64,000 bases of DNA from Rhabdophis nuchalis (lineage: Eukaryota; Chordata; Lepidosauria; Squamata; Natricidae), in contig CM077644.1 in the NCBI GenBank assembly GCA_039707465.1, positions 196,947,962 to 197,011,961 on the forward strand. The letters run 5' to 3'. How positions within the stretch are numbered: position 1 is the first letter of the stretch; every line of letters begins with the position of its first letter. This document shows positions 1 through 8,027 of the stretch, piece after piece. A program made the position numbers and the translations under genes. Under the pieces are notes generated by a model. That model saw only the letters and a list, made by a program, of their open reading frames with translations, was not told the DNA's origin and did not search any database.

Positions 1-95
1 GACCATCTAGACAGAAAGCCAAGAGTTCTATTATGTAATTTTTTTTTAGATATGTGTGTTAGTTTTATGAGCTGATCAATAAATAAATGGAGATG

Positions 96-217
96 TTATT
101 GCAATGTTTCGGCAAGATCTCACTTGCCATCCTCAGGCTTCGGTCTGTGACAGAATGGCAAGTGATGCTTCGGTCTGTGAGGATGGCAAGTGAGATCTTG
201 CCGAAATGTTGCAATAA
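96..217. repeat. Inverted repeat with Penelope-like hammerhead relic
   Basis: Arms of about 40 bases (96-135 and 178-217) are reverse complements with two mismatches; the spacer is about 42 bases and carries a short direct duplication. Read on the minus strand, the left arm shows CTGAGGA, then a 6-bp stem (GGCAAG with CTTGCC), then GAAA. This resembles the minimal hammerhead motifs known from Penelope-like element terminal repeats. Stem III and stem I are poor, and the plus-strand arm has lost the first core C, so both are probably dead. Assignment to Penelope is from family knowledge and uncertain. Confidence 0.4.
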
Positions 218-300
218 AAATTCCATGCTATATACATGGGAAAACACCCGAGGATGGCAATACCAGCATATCTACCCTGTGAAAATCTACGAAAACAAGT

Positions 301-350
301 ATGTATGTATGTATACATACATACATACATACATACATACATACATACTT
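301..350. repeat. ATGT/ATAC tetranucleotide microsatellite
   Basis: Tandem ATGT units run directly into ATAC units, making a self-complementary microsatellite. It sits just before the foldback copy of the hammerhead-bearing short element. Related microsatellites, (TG)n at about 553-575 and (CATA)n at about 2107-2147, directly follow the tails of the other copies. Confidence 0.8.
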
Positions 351-375
351 GTGTCACAAGACCCTGTACTTTTTT

Positions 376-546
376 TATATGTGTGTTGGTTTTTTTAGCT
401 GATAAATAAATAAATCATGGAGACTAGGATAGATCCCAGTAAGGGTATGGGATCCCAGTAAGGGTATGGCTTGCTGATGAGAGCTAAAAAGCTTGAAATA
501 GATCTATCCAAGTCTCCCTTATTTATTTATTGATCAGCTCAAAAAC
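376..546 (+). repeat. Foldback copy (C) of tRNA-headed hammerhead element
   Basis: This copy is built as an inverted repeat. Bases about 376-436 are the reverse complement of its own 3' tail at about 500-546, which runs from stem III of the ribozyme through the ATTTATTTATTGATCAGCTC tail. Between the arms lies the end of a tRNA-like head, with a 19-base piece duplicated at 432-450 and 451-469, followed by the hammerhead motif. The tRNA A-box part is missing. The structure looks like the product of template switching or insertion of two copies in opposite orientation. No coding capacity is seen. Confidence 0.6.
468..514 (+). ncRNA. Hammerhead ribozyme motif, intact core
   Basis: All conserved hammerhead parts are in order. 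Stem I is GGCTTG (468-473) with CAAGTC (509-514), six pairs including one G-U. The first core block CTGATGA is at 474-480. Stem II is 481-485 with 490-494, five pairs with an AAAA loop. The second core block GAAA is at 495-498. Stem III is short: A498-T507, T499-A506 and A500-T505 with a GATC loop. Predicted cleavage is after C508 in an ATC triplet. The very short stem III is like the minimal type I hammerheads of Penelope elements and retrozymes, which may need to dimerise. The fold is read from sequence; activity is untested. Confidence 0.7.
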
Positions 547-552
547 CTAACA

Positions 553-575
553 TATGTGTGTGTGTGTGTGTGTGT
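553..575. repeat. (TG)n microsatellite
   Basis: A short TG run lies between the tail of copy C and the inverted tail that opens copy A. Microsatellites adjoin the tails of all three copies of this element, so they may be seeded by the retroposition tail. Confidence 0.75.
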
Positions 576-577
576 TA

Positions 578-756
578 TGTTTTGAGCTGATCAATAAATA
601 AATAAGAACCAGTGGTCTAGTGGCAGCTACAGCTGCCTCACATGTAATACTTCCCTGGTTTGAATCCCAGTAAGGGTATGGCTAGCTGATAAGAGCTAAA
701 TAGCTCTAAATTGATCTATCCTAGTCTCCCTGATTTATTTATTGATCAGCTCAAAA
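578..756 (+). repeat. tRNA-derived SINE-like element, copy A
   Basis: The tRNA-like head starts near 606. An A box, TGGTCTAGTGG (613-623), fits the Pol III consensus exactly, and a B box (657-667) has one mismatch. The head resembles a tRNA-Glu type sequence. It is followed by a decayed hammerhead (680-726) and an AT-rich tail (about 732-756). The same tail sequence lies inverted in front of the head (about 580-603), giving terminal inverted repeats of about 24 bases that a normal SINE lacks. I do not recognise a named family. Confidence 0.6.
680..726 (+). ncRNA. Decayed hammerhead ribozyme motif (copy A)
   Basis: Stem I (GGCTAG 680-685 with CTAGTC 721-726) and stem II (693-697 with 702-706) are fully paired. 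The core is damaged: CTGATAA instead of CTGATGA at 686-692, and TAAA instead of GAAA at 707-710. Stem III also has a mismatch. It is probably inactive but shares the architecture of the copy at 468-514. Confidence 0.6.
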
Positions 757-784
757 ACCTTACACACATATAAAAAAAGTACAC

Positions 785-1822
785 AATGGATGGGAAGAAA
801 CAGGCTCCGACTCAACCCGTCCAAGACTGAGTGGCTGTGGTTTCCAGCGCCACGACATAGCCAGTTAGTTCCATCTCTGGCTATCGGGGGCAAGTCATTA
901 GCCCCCGCAGAAAGGGCTCGCAACTTGGGTGTCTTCCTGGATTCGCGGCTGTCCTTGGATGACCATCTGACGGCCGTAGCCAGGGGGGCCTTCTATCAGG
1001 TCTACCTGATATGCCAGTTGCGCCCCTTTCTGGATCATGACGCCTTACACATTGTCACTCAAGCTCTTGTCATTTCTCGCCTGGACTACTGCAATGCTCT
1101 CTACATGGGGCTTCCCTTGAGATGCAACCAGAGGTTCCAGTTAGTGCAGAATGTGGCCGCACAGAGGATCTTGGGAGTTTCAAAATACTCCCATATAACA
1201 CCTCTCCTGTGCGAGCTGCACTGGCTGCCTGTGGCCTTCCAGGTGCATTTTAAGGTCTTGGCCACCCTGAGTCCCTTTTGGGGAGATAGGGAGGGATAGA
1301 AATTTAAGAAAAATATATATAAATATATCTTTAAAGTGTTCCATGGCATCGGGCCGGGCTACTTGTAGGACCGCCTACTACCACATACCTTCATTCGACC
1401 TGTCCGCTCCCACAAGGAGGGCCTCCTGAGGGTGCCGTCCGACAATGCCGGCTTGTGACTCCCAGGGGAAGAGCCTTCTCTGTGGCAGGTCCCGCCCTCT
1501 GGAATTACCTGTCCCCAGACCTCCGTACAATCTCAGACCTTCGCCTCTTCCGTCCGGCATTAAAAACTTACTTTTTTCATTTGGTCAGCCTGGCATAGCT
1601 AGTATAGCTATTTTATTATTTTAGTTGGGTTTTTAATCAATGTTCTTAGCATGGGTCAAATTTATTTAATCTTCGTTTTAATCATTGTAATTGTTTGTAT
1701 TTATGTGGATGTAATATTTATTTTTATAGTTCCTGTGCACTGCCCTGAGTGCCATTTTGGGAGATAGGGATAGGGCGGTATACAAATCGAATAAACTAAC
1801 TAACTAACTAACTAACTAATAG
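785..1822 (+). mobile_element. L2/CR1-like LINE, degraded 3' part
   Basis: The translation from about 790 to 1270 matches the C-terminal end of an L2/CR1-type reverse transcriptase. Landmarks are RLNPSKTEWLWF, ARNLGVFLDSRLS, SRLDYCNALYMGLPLR and LHWLPV. The frame is broken near 1290 by an inserted or altered stretch, and the remaining C-terminal sequence lies in other frames to about 1600. A 3' untranslated region follows, with the family's terminal motif (GCCCTGAGT ... GGGCGGTATACAAAT, about 1743-1787) and a (TAAC)n tail ending near 1820. It is a dead copy, older than the related one at about 27,945. The L2 or CR1-L3 name is from memory of the family. Confidence 0.85.
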
Positions 1823-1944
1823 CTTTCTGTCTAGATGGTCTCTGGTGATGAGCCAAAAGGCAGAAAAGGAAAGCAGTATGCTTCCTCCCTTAATTGGGGC
1901 TTAACAGGGTGTTGTGACACAAGCATATACTTATCCTCCTGTCA

Positions 1945-2108
1945 GGATAAGAACCAGTGGTCTGGTGGCAGTTACAGCTGCCTCACATGTAATACTTCCC
2001 TGGTTCGAATCCCAGTAAGGGTATGGCTAGCTGATGAGAGCTAAATAGCTCGACATAGATCTATCCTAGTCTCCCTGATTTATTTATTGATCAGCTCAAA
2101 ACCTAACA
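1945..2108 (+). repeat. tRNA-derived SINE-like element, copy B
   Basis: This copy has a tRNA-like head with an A box at 1958-1968 (one mismatch) and a perfect B box GGTTCGAATCC at 2002-2012. The hammerhead motif is at 2025-2071 and the common AT-rich tail at about 2077-2108. A (CATA)n microsatellite follows directly. Unlike copies A and C it has no inverted tail in front, so it probably shows the basic element: Pol III head, ribozyme, tail, about 160 bases long. Confidence 0.65.
2025..2071 (+). ncRNA. Hammerhead ribozyme motif (copy B)
   Basis: Stem I is GGCTAG (2025-2030) with CTAGTC (2066-2071). CTGATGA is intact at 2031-2037. Stem II is 2038-2042 with 2047-2051, five Watson-Crick pairs. 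The second core block is GACA (2052-2055) where GAAA is required, so this copy is probably impaired. Stem III is three pairs with a GATC loop, and the cleavage-site C is 2065. Compared with the copy at 468-514, stem I has changed on both strands while keeping its pairing, which is the strongest evidence that this is a real RNA fold. Confidence 0.65.
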
Positions 2109-2116
2109 TACATACA

Positions 2117-2147
<31 letters not shown>
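2107..2147. repeat. (CATA)n microsatellite
   Basis: A run of about ten CATA units directly follows the tail of SINE-like copy B. Confidence 0.85.
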
Positions 2148-2149
2148 GT

Positions 2150-3850
2150 TATATAATGTTTATAGACCTGTGGAATTGGGGGGAAAAAACCTAGTGTTTT
2201 TTGAAACTACCATCCTTTGTCAAGGATATCTTGAAAAACTGGAAGTGATTGATACCCTTTGCTTGCTCTGTATATAATATTAATTCCCAGTCCAATATAA
2301 CTCAAATACTAAAACTCAAAGGGAGTTACCCTTGAGCAAGTGCCAAAATCATTATTACTTTTTCACCCCAAATTGAGTATTTTCCTAGGGGAGTATAATA
2401 CTGCTCAAAGGGAAAAAAGCCCACCATAAAAGCTAAAGCACAATGTACCCTTGGACAAATATCATCCGATAAAGATATTTGTGCAATGGAACTCTTGGGG
2501 AACGACCAGTTCGGTGTCCTCATTAGCATGTTGTGCTGAAATATACTCAAGCCAGGAGAACACCTTTCTCTATCACACAGTATTTTAACCCACCCTTCTT
2601 AAGCTGGCAAGCCATGTGATGATTTCCCGTTAGTAACAAGAATAAAGAATTTGCAGAATTAAATAGTACAGTAATATATAATATACAGCTTGCAGAAGCA
2701 AGTATTCCTCACATGTTGTCTTAATTTTTAGCACAACTCTTCCAACTCATAATTGCTACTGACTTTTTAAAAAATGTGGAACTCCATGTGAGGAATCCAA
2801 AATATATATTGAAGGTAATTAGCTTTAACATTATTGAATATATATTAAAGGTAATTAATACTTTTATCTCAAATTTTATAATAAATGTCGAATTGCCTGC
2901 CTGCAGCACTGTGTATGCCAAATGTGCATGCAACAATATTTGCAAACAGAAAACAGGCCTCTGCATGGCAAACTTTCTTAGTAAACCAGAGTAATAAATG
3001 AATTCTCTAGTATTCACCAAACTTTCACTTTATTTTCTATTGTTGTTTTCTTTTCTTTCTGTTAATCGGGATAGATCATAACCTTTAACCCCTGACACTG
3101 AATAGTTCAACCAGAGTACAACAGATCAGAGCTGTTCTCAATGTCCTTTGCCCTCCAAGATGTCTGAAAGGCAACCTTCTCACAGAATCTGAGATAATCA
3201 CTTCTGAACACTTTGCACCCCTGGGGTTTCAAACAGCCAATTTAAAATCATGATTCTAGCAAACCCTCTCTGAAAGTTACAGTGCCGACTCCTGCCTACA
3301 TTTTTTATTTGAATGTAGCCTCTATTCCTATTTAGAAGTATGAAAGATCCAAGTACAATAATGTATATATTACATGAATCTTTCTTTCCAATGTAGAATC
3401 TAATATCTGCTCCAAGAAAAATCACAATTAAAAATGCAAAGGATCTTCTGTATTAAAGTCACCTGAATCTACTTAAGTAAATATAGATTTTACTTTTCAT
3501 TGGGTTGATTTAGAAACATCTTTTTTTTCTGATTAAAAAGGTCAAGACTGGTCTAGACTGGAGGTGATTGTTGTTGCTGTTGTTTTTAATTAGATCTTGG
3601 TAACATAGATACTTGAGTTACATTTAAGGTAATTTTTGTTAAATTGTCATCTCCATGTCATGGAATGTTCTGTCAATAACTCTTCAAATGTTTGGAAATC
3701 CTAGAAAGAGAAAATTGGAAGTAATATTTTAGTTAGATTTTTAAAAAGAAAAATAACATCAGCATTTTTTCTAGTTTTCTTAAAATCTATAGCTCAGCCA
3801 TAGATTCTGGATGAGAAAACGCTCATTAGAACAATATTAATGAATGTATA
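2150..3850. other. AT-rich intergenic DNA, nothing recognised
   Basis: No gene, RNA or clear repeat is recognised here. The only small oddity is an imperfect direct repeat around 2806-2862 (ATATATTgAAGGTAATTA-like units). Confidence 0.6.
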
Positions 3851-3853
3851 AAT

Positions 3854-4048
3854 CAGGGGTGGGTTTCAAATTTTTTGGAACAGGTTCTGTGGCTTGCTGG
3901 CCATGTGACTGGGTGGGAGTGGCTTGCCGGCCATGTGACCGGGTGGGAGTGGCTTGCCAGCCATGTGACCGGGTGGGAGTGGCCAATTTGGAAAATGTGA
4001 AACTCACTTAACAATGGTCTTGGTTAGCAACCAAACTTTTGGGCTTAA
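3854..4048. mobile_element. hAT-like element with 30-bp minisatellite
   Basis: The left end CAGGGGTGGGTTTCAAA is the terminal motif of the same non-autonomous hAT-like family seen at 5,540 and 24,389. Inside are three adjacent 30-base units (3891-3920, 3921-3950, 3951-3980) that differ at one or two bases. The same unit appears inverted in the copy at 24,389-25,023. After about 4005 the sequence matches another common squamate repeat motif (AACTCACTTAACAATGGTCT). No right end or target duplication is found, because the pyrimidine tract follows. Confidence 0.6.
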
Positions 4049-4059
4049 TTGTGGTCATA

Positions 4060-4440
4060 AGTTCTCTCTCTCTCTCTCTCTCTTTCTTTTTCTTTCCTTT
4101 CTGTCTCTCTTTCTTTTTTCTCTCTTTCTCTCTGTCTGTCTTTCTTTCTCTTTCTTTCTCTCTCTCCCACCTTCTTTTTTATCTTTCTCTCTCTGTGTCT
4201 CTCTCTCCTTTGTTTGCCCATCTGTCACTCTGTGTGTGTGTGTGTGTGTGTGTGTCTGTCTGTCTGTCTGTCTGTCTCGCATTCAGGCACTTAAATCACT
4301 GTGTCTCTGTCTATCTTTCTCTCCCTCCCTCCCACTCTCTGTCTCTCTGTGTGTGTCTGTCACTCTCTGGTTCCCCCCTCCCTCCCTGTCTCTCTGTGTG
4401 TCTGTGCCTCTCTCTGTCTGTCTGTCTCTCCCTCCCCACA
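4060..4440. repeat. Polypyrimidine / (CT)n-(GTCT)n tract
   Basis: About 380 bases are almost purely pyrimidine on the plus strand, with embedded (TG)n at about 4230-4254 and (GTCT)n at about 4254-4278. It lies directly beside the CpG island exon at 4,760-5,017, downstream on that gene's strand. The long reading frames here are low-complexity artefacts. Confidence 0.85.
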
Positions 4441-5115
4441 AACCTCCTCAGCTCCAGGAAGTAGCCTGACCGGCCCGCCAGCCCGCTGGCTGTATTTATT
4501 CGCTCGCTCTCTCACCCATCCACCGGACGAAGGAACCTGGCGTCCGATGGGTGAGCGAGCAAGCGAGCGAGCAACTGCGGCCAGCGGGCCAGAGGATTTT
4601 TGGGGCGCGCAGCAACTTTCCTTACCCGCCCGCCGGCCAGTCAGCCACTCACTCGGACCTCCCCAATCTCCCTCCTGGCCGCCCACGCCAAAGTCAGGGA
4701 CCCCCTTCTGCACCCCTTCCCCCCTCCCCTTTGCCCGGGACCCTCCAGGCACCGCTCACCTTCTGCAGGGCGCGCATGTTCTCCTCGCCCAGGAGGCCGC
4801 TGGCGCCCTGGTAGACGCCGCTGGCCGCCCTGCAGAGGCTGTTCTGCTTGTCGGCGCCCCGGGACCCCCGCGCCCCCGGCCCGCACAGCAGCAGCAGGAG
4901 CAGCGACAGCAGCAGCACGCCCCGCGCCAGCTCGCCATGGCGCTCGCGGGTGGCTCGTGCGCTCCAGCCGGGCGCGCTTAGCTCGGCTCGGCGCGAAGCC
5001 CCTCCAAGCCTCTGCATTCGCGCCGGAGGTTTTGAGGGAGCAAGCCACGTGTTCCGGAAGTACCGTAACTTCCGGGTCCATCGTCCAACGGGATCGGCCA
5101 GGATCTGTAAATTTT
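4440..5115. promoter_or_regulatory. CpG island with palindromic ETS sites and E-box
   Basis: The stretch is very GC- and CpG-rich in an AT-rich setting. On its right side is a palindrome of two ETS-type motifs, CCGGAAGT (5054-5061) and ACTTCCGG (5068-5075), next to a CACGTG E-box (5046-5051). A perfect 16-base inverted repeat lies at 5090-5105 and 5132-5147. ETS pairs close to the start site are typical of TATA-less housekeeping promoters. They lie about 30-60 bases upstream of the minus-strand exon, which fits that exon being transcribed from here. Confidence 0.65.
4760..5017 (-). CDS. First exon of an unidentified secreted or ER protein
   Basis: Read on the minus strand, an open frame contains a strong hydrophobic core (LLLSLLLLLLCG) followed by small residues. 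That is a signal peptide, and the mature part starts near GADKQNSLCRAASGVYQG. The frame ends at LQK, exactly at a good splice donor (CAGAAG then GTGAGC, donor G at 4759), so the exon would end in phase 0. The start is uncertain. The only in-frame ATG is at 5017 in a weak context and gives a long N-terminus before the hydrophobic core. A stronger ATG (GCCATGG, 4938) lies just before that core but in another frame, whose product is a Cys/Arg-rich string. A one-base indel, real or from assembly, could explain this. Later exons lie to the left of the window or are missing. I do not recognise the family. Confidence 0.5.
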
Positions 5116-5539
5116 ACCATCAGGCTCGCGCGATCCTGGCCGATCCCCCAGAAACCCACCCCTGGTATAAATACTGGAGAAAATTGCAAAATACAAAGAC
5201 CTGCAAATAGAAAACGAACAATTGTGGCAAAAGAAACCAAAGGAAAGCAGCACTAATAATAGGTGTTTTGAGTGCAATCCCAAAACAACTGGAGCACCAT
5301 TTTACATCACCACCATTCAATGGCAAAAGGCAGCTTTATTTGGAACAACTTAAATCCTATGGTAATACCTTTTATTTCCATCAAACAACTGCCTTTCCCA
5401 GGTCCCTGAGAAGGACTTGATAGGTGGACAGAAATCAAGTCTAAACATCTGGCTGACTGCGCTACCAACCATAACAAAAACAACAACAACAACAACGTTC
5501 AGTTGACTTTCATGTATAATGAATAAAAGAGATAATAAT

Positions 5540-5936
5540 CAGGGGTGGGCTTCAAAAAATTAGCAAGGGGTTCTCTGCCTGGTTTCTAGATGGGTGTGGC
5601 CATGATGGGCATGGCCTAGTTGGCCTCCTGCACCATGACAGGGGGGGAACTTTGTTGTCCTGGGCTCCGGAGACTTTCCTTGAGTTTCTGGGAGGGTAAA
5701 AATGGCCTTCCCAGGCTCCGGAGTCTCTTTGGAGAAAAGAAATGGGCTGTTTTTCACCCTCCATGAGCCTTTGCACACGCCCTGCAATTACCTGCATCCA
5801 AAACGGGCTGCATGGGGGCTCTTGGGAGGGGAGGGCGGGGCCAGCCAGGAGTGGGATTTGGGGGTTCTCCAAACTGCACAGAATCTTAGTTACAGGTTCT
5901 CTTGAACCCCTGCAAACCTCCAGCAGCCCACCCTGC
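5540..5936. mobile_element. Non-autonomous hAT-like element
   Basis: The element starts CAGGGGTGGGCTTCAA and ends with GCAGCCCACCCTGC, an imperfect inverted terminus. It is flanked by ATAATAAT at 5532-5539 and 5937-5944, the 8-base target duplication expected for hAT. The flank is itself AT-repetitive, so the duplication is weaker evidence than at other copies. It has no coding capacity. Confidence 0.6.
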
Positions 5937-5944
5937 ATAATAAT

Positions 5945-7339
5945 AATAAAAATAAGGCTTTGTAGGCTTTTAAAATGACAAGAAAAGGGCACCGCTACTA
6001 GGAATTTGGCAGCAGGGTTTACCAGGAGAAAGAGATAAATGTCTCAGAGAAGTAAACCAGCAAACCTGCACTCTGTGTGGTCAACTGTGAGAGCTGAAAA
6101 AGTCCTGTCCTAAACAGCTGTTGGTTAGAAAGGATATGGTCTGTGAGTTGCTGATTGCCTGTTGTGGGTGATTGAATCATTTTTTATTGTGAGCAAGCAG
6201 AGACTGCTGCAGAAATTGCAGAAGGAAAATAATGCATCCAGTTCCCAGAAGGAAAATAACACAGAGTGAGTTCATTGAGCAAGCGAGCAGGATTGCTAAC
6301 ATGAATTTGGTGGCAGACTTCAACTGGATTGAGAGGAAAGCAAGAGAGAAAACTGATCAGAGGAGCTTTGCACTGTATTCTCAGGGATTATGTGCTCAGC
6401 TGTGTGAAATGTCATTCAGGAGATGTTAGGTCATCTCTTAAATAGCTCCTGATTTTTAGATTGTCTAGAGATATGCTGCTAGTATAAGAGAGGTTATATC
6501 TCATGAACATTGCAAAGAATGAACAGGGCAGTTGTGCACAAGCCTTCATCCTAGGTTTGTATTTCTGAGCTTTTATCTCCTAGAAAATTTAATTTAATAT
6601 ACCTGCCCATTTTTGGTTTTCACTTCTGGCCACCTAATTAAGCAGAAGATGTGGATAATATGTATTTATGGGAAACTTTAATTAAATATACATTGGGTGT
6701 ACTATTTTACCATGCATGGTCCTTCCAGAAAATGTGTCATTTATCTTGTTCGATTTTGTTTTCTTCAGAGAATAAAGTAAGGCACAAGGGCATAATAAAT
6801 AGGCATACTCATTTAAGAAAATTATTGAGGGAATGTTTCAAGGCTACAGTCACTGTGTAACTATGAAATTGTTGATATTAAGGGAAACAATTAAAATATG
6901 TATATTAATGTAACAAAAGAAGATTTTACTAAACCCAGAGGAATGATAAATAGGTTTAAAGGGTAGGAAAGAATATCTTAATGTGAAAAGGAATTCAATA
7001 TAACAGAGATTTTTGCAAAAAAAGGAGGAGGAAAAATAAAAATAAGAATGGTAAAGAAAAAAAATACATTTCAAACAATTTTACTGTGAAAAAACCTAGA
7101 GAACAGCAGAAGACCACAAAAAAATTAGTAATAATCTGAATTTTCTTTTTTTTAAAAAAAAGGATCGGTATATGGGAAGTACAATTAAATTAATTAAAAT
7201 TAAAATTCAGTAGGCCGAAAGAAAAAATATATATAAAGAAGCTGGATTTGTAGAGATTATTATAGGATGCTAAAGTTAATATTATTAAAATTGATAAAGG
7301 ACAAATAAATAGCTCTTAGTAAAGAAGGCAAACATGCAA
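5945..7339. other. AT-rich intergenic DNA, nothing recognised
   Basis: No gene or clear repeat is seen. A-rich runs near 7010-7160 look like simple sequence. Confidence 0.55.
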
Positions 7340-7341
7340 TA

Positions 7342-7938
7342 CAGTAGTGGCCAAAATTGTTGAACCCTTCTGGGAAAAGTTTATTTTTGAGGCTTGATGG
7401 CTAATAATACCACTTTCTTTTGGAGTTTCAAGATAATCATATTCCACTGCTGGAATGGCCTGGGAATAGCCCAGATCTTAACCCAATTGAAAATCTATGG
7501 AGTCAACTAAAGAAACTTGTTAGTCAGAAGCGACCCAGCAATAAAACCCAGTTGATAGAAGCAATCATTCAATCTTGGTTTCACATTATAACAGCTGCAG
7601 AACTAAAAGACTTGGTTCACTCCAAGGGAAGATGTTCTGAGGTCGTAATTCATGCTAAAGGTTACTCAACTAAGTATTAACTGGCATGGTGATCCTTTTT
7701 CTATATCTTATTTTTTCTATGGTGATAATTTTTGTATATCTCATTTCACTTTTCTTCTTTTATAACTGCTATTCTAATAGCAAATCCTTCATATAAATTA
7801 TTGCATTACCTTCTTGATTAAATTATCTTCCCATAGATATATAATTTTATGGTATTACTCCCAAAACAAAGTGGTGTTACTAGCTAGTTTTAGAAAATAC
7901 ACTTTTCTCAAATGTTTCCACAATTGTGGCCACTGCTG
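7342..7938 (+). mobile_element. Internally deleted Tc1-like transposon
   Basis: Terminal inverted repeats CAGTAGTGGCCAAAATTGTT (from 7342) and its partner ending CCACTGCTG at 7938 are flanked by TA on both sides (7340-7341 and 7939-7940), the Tc1/mariner target duplication. Inside, 7420-7680 encodes the C-terminal end of a Tc1 transposase, with NSPDLNPIENLW carrying the third catalytic acidic residue. The first catalytic region is gone. Only about 20 residues separate QDN from that Glu, where a DD34E enzyme has 34, so there is also a small internal deletion. It is about 600 bases against roughly 1.3-1.6 kb for a full element and is not active. Confidence 0.88.
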
Positions 7939-8027
7939 TAAATAGCAGACAAAAGTAGACTGTTTACCTTATTCCTTTTCCTTAAAAGAAAATACGGAGT
8001 CACAGGTGAACTGTGAAGAACTTGTTT

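Larger units (their letters stand above)
1..1840. repeat. 19-bp inverted repeats bracketing the left-end repeat cluster
   Basis: Bases 1-19 are the exact reverse complement of bases 1822-1840. The two copies bracket the whole cluster of short elements, microsatellites and LINE sequence at the left end. The left copy touches the window edge, so the inverted repeat may extend further and its true length is unknown. It could be the end of a larger composite element or one arm of a local inversion. The pairing is seen directly; any function is inference. Confidence 0.55.

Noticed and set aside
4014..4469. Long Ser/Leu-rich open frames on the plus strand
   Set aside because: They are translations of the polypyrimidine tract, open in several overlapping frames, with no domain.
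4756..4938. Minus-strand frame starting at the strong-context ATG 4,938
   Set aside because: The product is a Cys/Arg repeat from reading the Leu codons out of frame, with no recognisable domain. The signal-peptide frame is more credible.
4641..5240. 199-codon minus-strand frame across the CpG island
   Set aside because: Its Ala/Arg/Gly-rich sequence is a GC-composition artefact. It runs through the promoter elements and the splice donor, and it is in a different frame from the signal-peptide coding.
7420..7680. An 86-codon intact gene
   Set aside because: It is only the C-terminus of a Tc1 transposase inside a deleted transposon, so it was recorded as part of that element.
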